The position numbers and the translations under genes are program-made. The notes beneath the pieces were generated by a model, which saw only the letters and a program-made list of their open reading frames with translations, made no database searches and had not been told where the DNA came from. A stretch of 64,000 nt of DNA, taken from contig NZ_CALGNH010000033.1 in assembly GCF_937958655.1 (NCBI RefSeq), positions 25,599 through 89,598 on the forward strand. The letters are read 5' to 3'. Numbering within the stretch: the stretch's first letter is position 1; every line of letters begins with the position of its first letter. This DNA is from an uncultured Winogradskyella sp. (GTDB lineage: Bacteria > Bacteroidota > Bacteroidia > Flavobacteriales > Flavobacteriaceae). Of this stretch, positions 7,840 to 16,598 are shown piece after piece.

Positions 7840-9246
7840 TTATTTAACTTTTGAAATTTGCGCCATAAGTTCGGCTTCTGCACATAATTTTCCATTTGCA
7901 TAAGCATAACCTTGCATATGACAAATACCACGTCTTATTGGCGTTATTAATGAACACTTAAATATTAAGGTATCGCCAGGCATTACTTTTTGTTTAAATT
8001 TTACGTTATCCATTTTCATGAAGAATGTGAGGTAATTTTCGGGATCTGGCACTGTGCTTAGCACAAGGATTCCGCCTGTTTGCGCCATAGCCTCAACTAT
8101 TAAAACACCAGGCATTACTGGTTGCCCTGGGAAATGTCCTTTAAAGAATTCTTCGTTCATGGTAACGTTTTTCATACCTATGACATGACTGTCTGAAAGC
8201 TCATAAACTTTATCTAATAACAAAAATGGCTGTCTGTGTGGCAGCATATTCATGATTTGATTAACATCCATTAGCGGTGTAGCGTTCAAATCTATTTGTG
8301 GTACATTATTACGTCTTTCGTTCTTAATAATCTTAGACATTTTTTTTGCAAACTGCGTATTTACAAAATGCCCTGGTTTATTAGCAATAACTTTACCTCT
8401 AATACGTGTGCCTATTAATGCCAAATCACCCACTACATCTAATAGTTTATGACGTGCAGCTTCATTGGGATGATGCAAGGTTAAGTTATCTAATATGCCA
8501 TTAGGTTTTACAGCGATACTCTCTTTATTAAAAGCTACTCTTAGCTTTTCCATAGTTTCTGAAGACAATTCTTTATCTACATAGACTATGGCATTGTTAA
8601 GGTCTCCACCTTTTATTAAACCATTTTCAAGAAGCATCTCAATTTCATGCAAAAAACTAAATGTTCTGGCATCTGCAATTTCGGATTTAAATTCTGAAAC
8701 TGAATTCATAGTTGCATTTTGTGTACCAAGTACTTTGGTTCCAAAATCGACCATTGTAGTCACCTTATAACTGTTAGACGGCATCAAAATGATTTCGCTT
8801 CCTGTTGATTCATCTGTATAAGACACTACATCTTTTACCACATACTCTTCCCTAACAGCATCTTGCTCTACAATACCTGCTTTTTCTATAGCTTCTACAA
8901 AAAACTTTGAAGATCCATCCATAATTGGTGGTTCTGAAGCGTTTAGTTCTATTATAGCATTGTCAATATCTAGACCAATTAATGCCGCCAAAACATGTTC
9001 GCAAGTTTGAATGGTAACACCATTTCTCTCCAAGCATGTACCGCGTTGCGTATTGGTAACATAATTGGCATCTGCTTCGATTTTTGGACTTCCTTCTAAA
9101 TCGATACGTTCAAATAAAAAGCCGGAATTTTCAGCACCAGGTTTAAATACTAATGCAACATCAGCACCAGTATGTAGACCAACACCTTTTAATGTTACCT
9201 CTTTTTCAATGGTCTTTTGTTTTATTTCTGTCTTAACTATTGCCAT
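7840..9246 (-). CDS. lpxC-fabZ: Bifunctional LpxC deacetylase / FabZ dehydratase
   Basis: Fusion of two enzymes in 468 residues. Residues about 10-305 are LpxC, the zinc deacetylase committing UDP-acyl-GlcNAc to lipid A; the zinc ligands His84, His266 and Asp270 are present (CEHVLAAL and ARHKLLD). Residues about 325-468 are FabZ, the 3-hydroxyacyl-ACP dehydratase, with His371 in [11 protein letters not shown] and Glu385 in VEAMAQTGG. The fusion is a known Bacteroidota trait and links the balance between lipid A and fatty acids. Its start overlaps the end of lpxD by 14 nt, which points to coupled translation. Confidence 0.97.
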   Translation of the reverse strand: MAIVKTEIKQKTIEKEVTLKGVGLHTGADVALVFKPGAENSGFLFERIDLEGSPKIEADANYVTNTQRGTCLERNGVTIQTCEHVLAALIGLDIDNAIIELNASEPPIMDGSSKFFVEAIEKAGIVEQDAVREEYVVKDVVSYTDESTGSEIILMPSNSYKVTTMVDFGTKVLGTQNATMNSVSEFKSEIADARTFSFLHEIEMLLENGLIKGGDLNNAIVYVDKELSSETMEKLRVAFNKESIAVKPNGILDNLTLHHPNEAARHKLLDVVGDLALIGTRIRGKVIANKPGHFVNTQFAKKMSKIIKNERRNNVPQIDLNATPLMDVNQIMNMLPHRQPFLLLDKVYELSDSHVIGMKNVTMNEEFFKGHFPGQPVMPGVLIVEAMAQTGGILVLSTVPDPENYLTFFMKMDNVKFKQKVMPGDTLIFKCSLITPIRRGICHMQGYAYANGKLCAEAELMAQISKVK

Positions 9247-10261
9247 TTACTTTCTTTTCTATTTCATTTATATTTTTAACAATCTTCGGCAGATTTTTAA
9301 AGTACACATAAGACTTATTGTAATCTCCGTAAGTTAAGGCTGGTGAGCCTTGTAATACTTCATTATCCTTAACGTGTCTGCCAATACCAGATTGTGCTTG
9401 TACTTTAACGTTATTCCCAATTGTTAAGTGACCAGCTACACCAACTTGTCCACCAATTTGGCAATTTTCACCAATCTTAGTTGATCCAGCAATACCTGTT
9501 TGTGCTGCTATTACTGTGTTTTTCCCAATTTCCACATTGTGTGCAATCTGTATTTGGTTATCGAGCTTTACACCTCTTCTTATGATTGTAGATCCTAGCG
9601 TTGCTCTATCTATGGTAGTACCAGCACCAATGTCTACAAAATCTTCTAAAATTACATTTCCGATTTGAGGTACCTTAGCATATTCACCTTTTTCATTGGG
9701 TGCAAACCCAAATCCATCAGCACCGATTATTGCTCCAGAGTTTATAACACAATTATGCCCAATAATACAGTCTGAATATACTTTACCTCCTGAAAACACA
9801 ATACTATTATCACCAATGCTTACATTATCTCCAATATATGAGTTTGGAAAAATCTTTACATTATCTCCTATTGTTACATTATCACCTATATATGCAAATG
9901 CACCTATATATATATTATTGCCAAGTTTAGCAGAATCTGATATAAAATGAGGTTGCTCTACACCGGTTTTATTAAGCTTTATTTGATTATAATATTCTAA
10001 TAGTTTCGTAAAGGCACTATAAGCATTATTAACCTTAATTAAGGTAGTAGTTAAATCTTCCTCTGGTTCAAAATCAGAATTAACTATGGTGATTGATGCT
10101 TTTGTAGTATAGATATAAGCCTTGTATTTAGGGTTGGCTAAAAAAGTTAGTGAACCTTTAGTGCCTTCTTCTATTTTAGCCAGTTTAGATACTTCTGTAT
10201 TTGGATCACCAACAATACTACCTTCTAAAATACCTGCAATCTGTTGTGCTGTAAATTTCAT
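9233..10261 (-). CDS. lpxD: UDP-3-O-acylglucosamine N-acyltransferase
   Basis: Third lipid A enzyme, adding the N-linked 3-hydroxyacyl chain. The 342 residues have the N-terminal uridine-binding domain (about 1-100), hexapeptide repeats (about 105-310) and a short helical C-terminus. The active-site His241 lies in [10 protein letters not shown]. Length is that of standard LpxD. It is first in the lpxD - lpxC-fabZ - lpxA - efp block, with a TATTTTTG box about 140 nt upstream. Confidence 0.96.
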   Translation of the reverse strand: MKFTAQQIAGILEGSIVGDPNTEVSKLAKIEEGTKGSLTFLANPKYKAYIYTTKASITIVNSDFEPEEDLTTTLIKVNNAYSAFTKLLEYYNQIKLNKTGVEQPHFISDSAKLGNNIYIGAFAYIGDNVTIGDNVKIFPNSYIGDNVSIGDNSIVFSGGKVYSDCIIGHNCVINSGAIIGADGFGFAPNEKGEYAKVPQIGNVILEDFVDIGAGTTIDRATLGSTIIRRGVKLDNQIQIAHNVEIGKNTVIAAQTGIAGSTKIGENCQIGGQVGVAGHLTIGNNVKVQAQSGIGRHVKDNEVLQGSPALTYGDYNKSYVYFKNLPKIVKNINEIEKKVNGNS

Positions 10262-10400
10262 GAGTTTTACTTATTGGTTTTAATTATACATTGACCAAAA
10301 GTTATGCAGACACTGAATGTTCTTAACAATAGACTTTTACAGATTATATATTTTATGTGAGACTGCTTCAATTATGTCGTTTTAAAGTTGGTGGTTTCCG

Positions 10401-10408
10401 CAAAAATA
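10401..10408 (-). promoter_or_regulatory. -7 box of the lipid A operon promoter
   Basis: TATTTTTG on the minus strand (an exact TAnnTTTG match) between the HD gene and lpxD. The predicted 5' leader would be about 130 nt. The -33 element would fall inside the end of the HD gene and is not obvious. Confidence 0.42.
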
Positions 10409-10418
10409 GAAAAAATAA

Positions 10419-11660
10419 TCACATTTTCTTTTTAGGATAACACATATAATATTTAGTAACAGGTTTACTTAAGGCTTTTAGATTTAACTGATCCGAAACT
10501 TTAACGATATCCTTAATTTTACCAGATTTTAATAGAATCTTTATCCGATGTATTTTATTTTGATAAGCAATATTGGTAATTTCATCTGTAAATACAAAAT
10601 AATCCGCTTCAGCTTTAGAAATATTATAAGCATCCATTAGTGCGTTAGAATGCATAATAAGCTCAGACGTTTTAATTGGTTTATTTTTAATTTTAATCTT
10701 TAGAAGATCTCTATTAATAATCATTGTACAGAGATTTTTTAATACAAAATCATCATGAAATTGCCATTCCTTCATTGCAGCAACGATGTCATAATCATCT
10801 AGTTTGGCAAATACTTCTAGCGTTTCAGATATAAAATTAGCACTATTAATTTCAGAATTTAAAAAATAAGCTAAAGGTGGGGTACAGCTGAGCTTAACGC
10901 CTTTTTCAGTAAGTACTTTTGCTCTTTTTAAAATTCGTGTTAATAGCTGCTCTGCTACTAACCCTGTTTTATGCAAATAAACTTGCCAATACATAAAGCG
11001 TCTGGCCACCAAAAATTTTTCGACACTATAAATACCTTTTTCTTCAACAACTAACTCATCGTTAACTACGTTAAGCATGGTTATTAAACGTTCACTATTA
11101 ATATTACCCTCAGCAACTCCTGTGTAAAAACTATCGCGCTTTAAATAATCTGCTCGGTCCATATCTAATTGACTAGATATGAGCTGGCACATAAATTTTC
11201 GAGAATATTCTCCCTTAAATATAGCTATAGCTAACGTTAAACTTCCGTTAAACTCGGCATTAAGATTCTCCATAAAACGCAATGAAATATCTTCGTGAGA
11301 AATATCATTTACTATGCTATGCTCCATGGCATGAGAAAAAGGACCATGACCTATATCGTGTAAAAGAATAGAAATAAGCAATCCGTTTTCTTCGTCATTA
11401 GAAATCGTAACACCTTTAAAACGAAGTACATTGATCGCTTTTTGCATTAAATGCATGCTTCCTAAAGCATGATGAAAGCGTGTATGATGCGCACCAGGAT
11501 ATACTAAATACGATAAGCCCATTTGACTTATACGTCGTAAACGCTGAAAGTATTTGTGCTGAATGAGATCAAAAATTAACGAATTAGGAATCGTAATAAA
11601 TCCGTAAATTGGATCGTTAAATATTTTGAGTTTATTGTTAGACTTCAAACTAAAATTCAT
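10419..11660 (-). CDS. HD-domain phosphohydrolase
   Basis: A 413-residue HD-superfamily metal-dependent phosphohydrolase related to dGTPase-like proteins. Metal ligands are visible: His63/His64 in HTRFHHALG, the His101-Asp102 doublet in LLHDIGHGPFSH, and a downstream SSQLDMDRADYL segment that supplies the last Asp. The N-terminal NDPIYGFITIP and QRLRRISQMG are typical of this widespread Bacteroidota family. The natural substrate is not evident; a nucleotide phosphate is likely from the family. It is divergent from porX with only 20 nt between the starts, so the promoters overlap. Confidence 0.88.
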   Translation of the reverse strand: MNFSLKSNNKLKIFNDPIYGFITIPNSLIFDLIQHKYFQRLRRISQMGLSYLVYPGAHHTRFHHALGSMHLMQKAINVLRFKGVTISNDEENGLLISILLHDIGHGPFSHAMEHSIVNDISHEDISLRFMENLNAEFNGSLTLAIAIFKGEYSRKFMCQLISSQLDMDRADYLKRDSFYTGVAEGNINSERLITMLNVVNDELVVEEKGIYSVEKFLVARRFMYWQVYLHKTGLVAEQLLTRILKRAKVLTEKGVKLSCTPPLAYFLNSEINSANFISETLEVFAKLDDYDIVAAMKEWQFHDDFVLKNLCTMIINRDLLKIKIKNKPIKTSELIMHSNALMDAYNISKAEADYFVFTDEITNIAYQNKIHRIKILLKSGKIKDIVKVSDQLNLKALSKPVTKYYMCYPKKKM

Positions 11661-11671
11661 TAATTAGAAAA

Positions 11672-11679
11672 CAAATATA
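11672..11679 (-). promoter_or_regulatory. -7 box of the HD gene promoter
   Basis: TATATTTG on the minus strand in the 20-nt gap between the HD and porX starts. An exact TAnnTTTG match, but the mRNA would have only a few nt of leader. Confidence 0.35.
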
Positions 11680-11680
11680 C

Positions 11681-13234
11681 ATGAACACCATTAATATTCT
11701 CTGGGTTGACGATGAAATTGATTTATTAAAGCCTCATATTCTTTTTTTAGAAAAAAAACAATATACAATAACAACATGCCAAAGCGGCACCGAAGCTCTT
11801 GAGATTATTGATGATACTAATTTTGATATCGTTTTTTTAGACGAAAACATGCCTGGTCTTACTGGTCTAGAAACTTTAAACGAAATAAAGGAACGGCGCG
11901 CCAACCTTCCTGTAGTTATGATTACCAAAAGTGAAGAAGAATACATCATGGAAGAAGCTATTGGTAGTAAGATTGCAGATTATTTAATTAAGCCTGTAAA
12001 CCCAAATCAAATCTTACTGAGTTTAAAGAAAAACTTGGACCACTCGCGCTTAGTTTCTGAAAAAACAACATCTAATTACCAGCAAGAATTTAGGAAGATT
12101 GCTATGGATTTATCTATGGTTAACTCTTATGAAGAATGGGCAGATTTGTATCAAAAGCTTATATATTGGGAATTACAACTAGAAGACATTGAAGATGTTG
12201 GCATGACCGATATTTTAGAATCTCAAAAAACAGAAGCTAATCTTCAGTTTGGAAAATTTATAGAAAAAAATTATGAAAATTGGTTTCAACCAAATGTAGA
12301 TGCTCCAATAATGTCGCATACACTTTTTAAGGACAAAATTGTACCAGAATTAAGTGATAAACAACCTACACTTTTGATTGTTATAGACAATTTACGCTAC
12401 GACCAATGGAGAGCCTTTGAACCTATCGTTAATAATTATTATAAGAAAGCATCAGAACTATCGTTTTACAGTATTTTACCTACAGCCACTCAATACGCTC
12501 GTAATGCAATTTTTTCTGGGTTAATGCCTGCTGATATGGAAAAATTATATCCAAAATATTGGAAGAATGACACCGATGAAGGCGGAAAAAATTTGCATGA
12601 AGATGATTTTTTGCGAGAACAATTAAAGCGTCTTGGCTTAAACCATATTAAACATGAGTATCATAAAATCACTAATCTTAAATCTGGAAAAAAGCTGGTA
12701 GAAAATTTTAAAAGCTTAAAAAACAATGACTTAAATGTTGTTGTGTATAATTTTGTGGACATGCTGTCCCACTCCAAAACAGAAATGGAAGTTGTAAAAG
12801 AGCTAGCCTCTAATGATAAGGCATATAGATCTCTAACACAAAGTTGGTTTAAGAATTCGCCATTATTAGAAATGATTCAACTATCTCAGCAACTTGGATT
12901 TAAACTGATATTAACCACAGACCATGGTACCATTAATGTAAAAGCACCCTCTAAGGTTATTGGAGACAGAGACACAAGTTTAAATTTGAGATATAAAACT
13001 GGGCGTAGCCTAACGTACCAGGACAAAGATGTACTTGCTGTTAAAAATCCTAAATCTGTGCATTTACCTGCGCTAAGTATGAGCAGCTCTTTTATTTTTG
13101 CTAAAGGCGATCTATTTTTAGCCTACCCTAACAACTTTAATCATTATGTAAGCTATTATCGTAACACCTACCAGCACGGAGGTGTGTCTTTAGAAGAAAT
13201 GATTATTCCATTTATAGTTTTAGATCCGAAGTGA
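11681..13234 (+). CDS. porX: PorX-type response regulator with alkaline-phosphatase-like output domain
   Basis: A 517-residue regulator. Residues about 1-122 form a receiver domain with acidic Asp10/Asp11, phosphorylation site Asp54 (VFLDENMPGL) and a conserved MITKSEEE segment. A helical linker follows. Residues about 215-515 form an alkaline-phosphatase/PglZ-like domain with IVIDNLRYDQW, TQYARNAIFSG and TTDHGTINVKAPSKV. This is the PorX architecture; PorX works with the sensor PorY and controls type IX secretion genes in Porphyromonas and relatives, and its output domain hydrolyses nucleotides. porY is not in this window. The gene is divergent from the HD gene, and its stop codon lies inside the start of an intergenic repeat. 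Confidence 0.92.
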   Translation: MNTINILWVDDEIDLLKPHILFLEKKQYTITTCQSGTEALEIIDDTNFDIVFLDENMPGLTGLETLNEIKERRANLPVVMITKSEEEYIMEEAIGSKIADYLIKPVNPNQILLSLKKNLDHSRLVSEKTTSNYQQEFRKIAMDLSMVNSYEEWADLYQKLIYWELQLEDIEDVGMTDILESQKTEANLQFGKFIEKNYENWFQPNVDAPIMSHTLFKDKIVPELSDKQPTLLIVIDNLRYDQWRAFEPIVNNYYKKASELSFYSILPTATQYARNAIFSGLMPADMEKLYPKYWKNDTDEGGKNLHEDDFLREQLKRLGLNHIKHEYHKITNLKSGKKLVENFKSLKNNDLNVVVYNFVDMLSHSKTEMEVVKELASNDKAYRSLTQSWFKNSPLLEMIQLSQQLGFKLILTTDHGTINVKAPSKVIGDRDTSLNLRYKTGRSLTYQDKDVLAVKNPKSVHLPALSMSSSFIFAKGDLFLAYPNNFNHYVSYYRNTYQHGGVSLEEMIIPFIVLDPK

Positions 13235-13343
13235 CAGCAAAATTTGCTGTCATGCTGAACTTGTTTCAGCATCTTATTATAATTTCAAAATCAGTAGAAT
13301 TCATAAAATCCTGAAACAACACTTCGACAAGCTAAGTGTGACA
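13231..13343. repeat. Composite intergenic palindromic repeat
   Basis: Three hairpins in a row: a near-perfect one with arms GACAGCAAA and TTTGCTGTC (233-251 of 13,000), ATGCTGAA/TTCAGCAT (about 13252-13272), and ACACTT/AAGTGT (13319-13343). The last unit repeats the element at 4335-4360. The first hairpin contains the porX stop codon. Such elements are typical between flavobacterial genes and may help end transcription; no coding potential is seen. The rest of the gap up to 13478 is plain AT-rich sequence. Confidence 0.6.
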
Positions 13344-13478
13344 ATTCTATATAGAAGATGTTTAGATTTTTGAGCATTAATCATCTGTTAAAAGCATAAA
13401 AATCCGATGAAATGCATTTTTAACTAGGATTATTGAAAATTTATGCCTAATATTGTCTTCAATTTTTAAGAGTAACAA

Positions 13479-13943
13479 TTGAGTACATTAGAGCTTACAT
13501 ATACACTAGATGAGATAGATACTGTCGCCAAAACTATTTTAGATCATTTATATTCTAAAATTGTGAGGTTTAATGGTGCAATGGGAGTTGGTAAAACAGC
13601 CCTGATTAAAGCTCTACTTAAAGTACTAAAAACAGAGGATAGAGTTACAAGCCCAACGTTTTCAATTGTGAATGAATACTCCATACCAAATGACAAAGCA
13701 TACCACTTTGATTTTTATAGAATTAACAGCATAGAGGAAGCTTATAATTTTGGAATAGAAGATTATTTTAACAGTGAGTGTTGGATTTTTATGGAATGGG
13801 CTGAGCGTGTTGAAGCCCTATTACCAGAAGAGTACCAGACCATTGATATCGCTGTTGTTGATGATAAAACAAGAACCCTCAAATTAAACATAAATAAACA
13901 ATATTTAACCAATTATAATGCTATGGCAGAACCGAAATTTTAG
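13479..13943 (+). CDS. tsaE: tRNA threonylcarbamoyladenosine biosynthesis ATPase TsaE
   Basis: A 154-residue P-loop ATPase that helps TsaB/TsaD make the t6A modification next to tRNA anticodons. Walker A is GAMGVGKT (33-40); the TSPTFSIVNEY switch and YHFDFYRI segments are family marks, as is WIFMEWAERVE near the end. The start is a TTG at 13479: a stop codon lies two codons upstream in frame and the next ATG falls inside Walker A, so TTG is the only reasonable start. It stands alone after the porX repeat region. Confidence 0.93.
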   Translation: MSTLELTYTLDEIDTVAKTILDHLYSKIVRFNGAMGVGKTALIKALLKVLKTEDRVTSPTFSIVNEYSIPNDKAYHFDFYRINSIEEAYNFGIEDYFNSECWIFMEWAERVEALLPEEYQTIDIAVVDDKTRTLKLNINKQYLTNYNAMAEPKF

Positions 13944-13982
13944 ACAAAAATTTCAAACACATAAAACCAAAGAGAAGTGCAA

Positions 13983-14012
13983 TTACGGGAAAACCGTAAA
14001 TTTATTTTTCTG
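13983..14012 (+). terminator. Hairpin after tsaE: terminator or operator
   Basis: TTACGGGAAAACCGTAA (13983-13999) has 6-bp arms TTACGG/CCGTAA around GAAAA and is followed by ATTTATTTTT, so it could end the tsaE transcript. The same palindrome lies about 80 nt before the -7 box at 14064 and could equally be a regulator site for the small peptide gene. Confidence 0.5.
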
Positions 14013-14063
14013 TTTTCCTAAATTTTAACATTTAAGGAGTGTGAGTCGAATGACATTACGTGT

Positions 14064-14071
14064 TAACTTTG
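14064..14071 (+). promoter_or_regulatory. -7 box upstream of the small secreted peptide
   Basis: TAACTTTG matches TAnnTTTG exactly, 30 nt before the ATG at 14101. No TTG is seen at the usual -33 spacing, so an activator may be needed. Confidence 0.42.
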
Positions 14072-14100
14072 ACTTATTAATTAATTAAATCCCTTAAATT

Positions 14101-14250
14101 ATGAAAGCTAAAAAATTAGTGATGGCTATTGCTATCTTCGGTGGAATGTTGTTTACTGCTCAGGCTACTAACATTATTGACTTAGATGGACAGACTACAA
14201 CAGAAATCGACAAAAATAAAGTCAAAAGACCAAGACAAATCAAAAATTGA
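14101..14250 (+). CDS. Small secreted peptide (49 aa), unknown function
   Basis: A short frame missed by length filters. It starts MKAKKLVMAIAIFGGMLF with a classic signal peptide ending in TAQA (about residues 1-24), followed by a 25-residue hydrophilic tail with basic KVKRPRQIKN at the end. A promoter box 30 nt upstream and an in-frame signal sequence support translation. It overlaps the next gene by 65 nt in another frame. Families of similar tiny exported peptides occur in flavobacteria, but no function is known to me. Alternatively the segment could be a leader controlling the downstream gene. Confidence 0.6.
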   Translation: MKAKKLVMAIAIFGGMLFTAQATNIIDLDGQTTTEIDKNKVKRPRQIKN

Positions 14251-14728
14251 ATTTGTAATTGGTAGCGCAGTAGCACTTTTGATAGCTATTACGCCTTTCC
14301 TTTTTGATATTTATAAATATGTCCCAGAGGTTAAAATCTGGGACACTTTTGTATTTACATACGACAGTAAGTATTATGGTGACGCTAGTACCGTCGTATG
14401 GACTTTATTGAATAAACTAGTCCCACTTTTTTTAATGTTTATTTGGTTCTTTACCAATCGACATTGGTGGTATCATGCGCTTTTAGTCCCTATTAGCATG
14501 TATATTTATCAAATTATGCTTACCTTAAATAGTGATTTATATTTTATGGATGAAAATCAAGTTTTATATCTTCTTCCTGTTATGGCTATAATAATACCAT
14601 CTATATATTTGATTAGAACCAAGGCTTTCAACAAAATTAATGATGCAGATAAAACCCTAGAAGAGCTAGAAAAAGAATTTATGATTAAGCCTAAGACTAT
14701 TTGGGGAAAGGTGAAGCAGTATTTTTAG
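14186..14728 (+). CDS. Membrane protein, unknown function
   Basis: A 180-residue protein with a Lys-rich N-terminus and four or five membrane helices: FVIGSAVALLIAITPFLF (about 24-41), then about 72-92 (LLNKLVPLFLMFIWFF), about 95-115 and 128-148. The hydrophilic end contains EELEKEFMIKPKTIWGKVKQYF. No family recognised. The ATG at 14186 lies inside the small peptide gene, overlapping it out of frame by 65 nt, so translation of the two may be linked. No other ATG precedes the first membrane helix. Confidence 0.65.
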   Translation: MDRLQQKSTKIKSKDQDKSKIEFVIGSAVALLIAITPFLFDIYKYVPEVKIWDTFVFTYDSKYYGDASTVVWTLLNKLVPLFLMFIWFFTNRHWWYHALLVPISMYIYQIMLTLNSDLYFMDENQVLYLLPVMAIIIPSIYLIRTKAFNKINDADKTLEELEKEFMIKPKTIWGKVKQYF

Positions 14729-14839
14729 CTCTATAATTTATTAATTTACACAGTTTAGGCAATTAAGGTTAGTTACAGTTTAGTATAATTCTAAAAGTGT
14801 TTTACTATCTTGCAATAACTATTTCAATTAACTGACTAA

Positions 14840-16039
14840 ATGAGTAAATCCTTATCACCATTTACCAAAGCCCAACTCTTACCTCAGGAAGAAACGCTAG
14901 AAATTTTTAAACAAAAAGGCGACCTTTTTATAGGGATACCAAAGGAGACCCATTTTCAAGAAAAAAGGGTTTGTTTAACTCCAGATGCCGTTTCTGCTTT
15001 AGCTGCCAATGGCCATAGAATATTGCTAGAATCTGGTGCAGGTGAAGGCGCTAATTTTAAAGACAAGGATTATAGTGATGCTGGCGCAGAAGTAACAAAA
15101 GATACCGCTAAGGTCTACTCCTGCCCTATGATTTTAAAAGTTGAACCTCCATCTTTAGAGGAAATTGAACATATTAATCCGCAAACCATACTTATATCTG
15201 CACTACAAATAAAAACGCAGAGTAAAGCCTATTTTGAAGCCTTAGCAAAAAAGCGCATCACTGCCTTAGCTTTTGAATATATAAAAGATGAAGATGGCGC
15301 ATACCCTGCAGTACGCTCTTTAAGTGAAATTGCAGGTACGGCCTCTATACTTATAGCATCCGAGTTATTATCTAATGTTAATGGCGGTAACGGCTTAATG
15401 ATGGGAAACATTAATGGTGTGCCACCTACAGAAGTATTAATTCTGGGTGCAGGTACGGTTGGCGAATTTGCGGCACGTTCCGCTATGGGCTTAGGTGCTA
15501 ATGTAAAAGTATTCGATAGCTCTATTACAAAGCTGCGCTGTATTCAAAATAATCTAGGGAGAACTATTTACACATCCACCATGCAGCCAAAAAACCTATT
15601 AAAGGCACTAAAACGCTGCGATGTTGCCATTGGTGCAGTACGAGGTAATAACCGTGCACCTGTTGTGGTTTCTGAAACTATGGTAGAACACATGAAGCCT
15701 GGTTCAGTTATTATAGATGTCAGTATAGATATGGGAGGCTGCTTTGAAACCAGCGAAGTCACCACACACGATCATCCTACTTTTGAGCATAATGGTGTTA
15801 CGCATTATTGCGTCCCTAATATACCTGCAAGATATTCGAGATCCGCATCCGTATCTATTAGTAATATATTTACACCCTACCTTTTAGAAATTGGTGAGCA
15901 TGGCGGAATAGAAAATGCACTTCGCTTTGATAAAGGTTTAAAAAATGGATTATATTTTTACCACGGAATTTTAACAAATAGATCTGTTGCAGAATGGTTT
16001 GGTTTAGATTATAACGATGCCAATTTGCTTATATTTTAG
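14840..16039 (+). CDS. ald: Alanine dehydrogenase
   Basis: NAD-dependent oxidative deamination of L-alanine to pyruvate. The 399 residues carry the substrate-domain motif IGIPKETHFQEKRVCLTPDAV near residue 32 (split here by the known KE...R...LTP pattern), and a Rossmann NAD site ILGAGTVGEFAARSA near residue 200. It is about 25 residues longer at the N-terminus than typical 370-residue Ald, as in other Bacteroidota. The related transhydrogenase alpha subunit is a less likely reading since no beta subunit gene adjoins it. The ATG at 14840 follows a 111-nt gap. Confidence 0.9.
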   Translation: MSKSLSPFTKAQLLPQEETLEIFKQKGDLFIGIPKETHFQEKRVCLTPDAVSALAANGHRILLESGAGEGANFKDKDYSDAGAEVTKDTAKVYSCPMILKVEPPSLEEIEHINPQTILISALQIKTQSKAYFEALAKKRITALAFEYIKDEDGAYPAVRSLSEIAGTASILIASELLSNVNGGNGLMMGNINGVPPTEVLILGAGTVGEFAARSAMGLGANVKVFDSSITKLRCIQNNLGRTIYTSTMQPKNLLKALKRCDVAIGAVRGNNRAPVVVSETMVEHMKPGSVIIDVSIDMGGCFETSEVTTHDHPTFEHNGVTHYCVPNIPARYSRSASVSISNIFTPYLLEIGEHGGIENALRFDKGLKNGLYFYHGILTNRSVAEWFGLDYNDANLLIF

Positions 16040-16135
16040 GTGAACGTCTAAATAGAAATACTTGTTAAAAGGTTCAAATATTTTTCAATTTAAACAACGT
16101 TAATTTAAAAGTTTCTCTTTTAAACGAGAATTATC

Positions 16136-16510
16136 ATGAAGTTTACCCAACGATTAGCATATTATTTAAGCGGATTTGCCATAGGACTTATTATTTTAAT
16201 GTTCTTTTTAAATGGTAAAGACGCCTCATGTGATTATGGCCCAAATGCCAGAACCACAAAAAACATTACCAGTAAAAAAATACAATTAACACTTGTTTCA
16301 GAAAAATCTGCGAAGCGTATTGGTTTAGATTCCGCAACTATAAAAAATATTATACGCTACGGAACTGTTGATTTTAAAAAGAGTAATACCAAATTAGACT
16401 CTTGCAACGTATACCATATAGACAACACTTACAAAGACAAAGCCATAGAGGTAGTTGTAAAAAATTGCGATTCTATTGCTATCCTTCAAAGTATTAAGTC
16501 TTCTAACTGA
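16136..16510 (+). CDS. Small membrane-anchored protein (DUF4258-like)
   Basis: A 124-residue protein with one N-terminal membrane helix (about 10-26) and an extracytoplasmic or soluble domain with SEKSAKRIGLDSATIKNIIRYG, a pattern resembling the DUF4258 family. Two Cys (near residues 33 and 88) could form a disulfide. Function unknown. It often accompanies alanine dehydrogenase in flavobacteria as I recall, but this neighbourhood is not proof of a link. It lies 96 nt after ald. Confidence 0.6.
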   Translation: MKFTQRLAYYLSGFAIGLIILMFFLNGKDASCDYGPNARTTKNITSKKIQLTLVSEKSAKRIGLDSATIKNIIRYGTVDFKKSNTKLDSCNVYHIDNTYKDKAIEVVVKNCDSIAILQSIKSSN

Positions 16511-16598
16511 TACGTCTCGCTAAATTACTTGCCTAAATTTTAGTTATTTTCGATCTAAATTTTCATCTTTGGATTCTTAACAAAAATGAAAGCTTACT

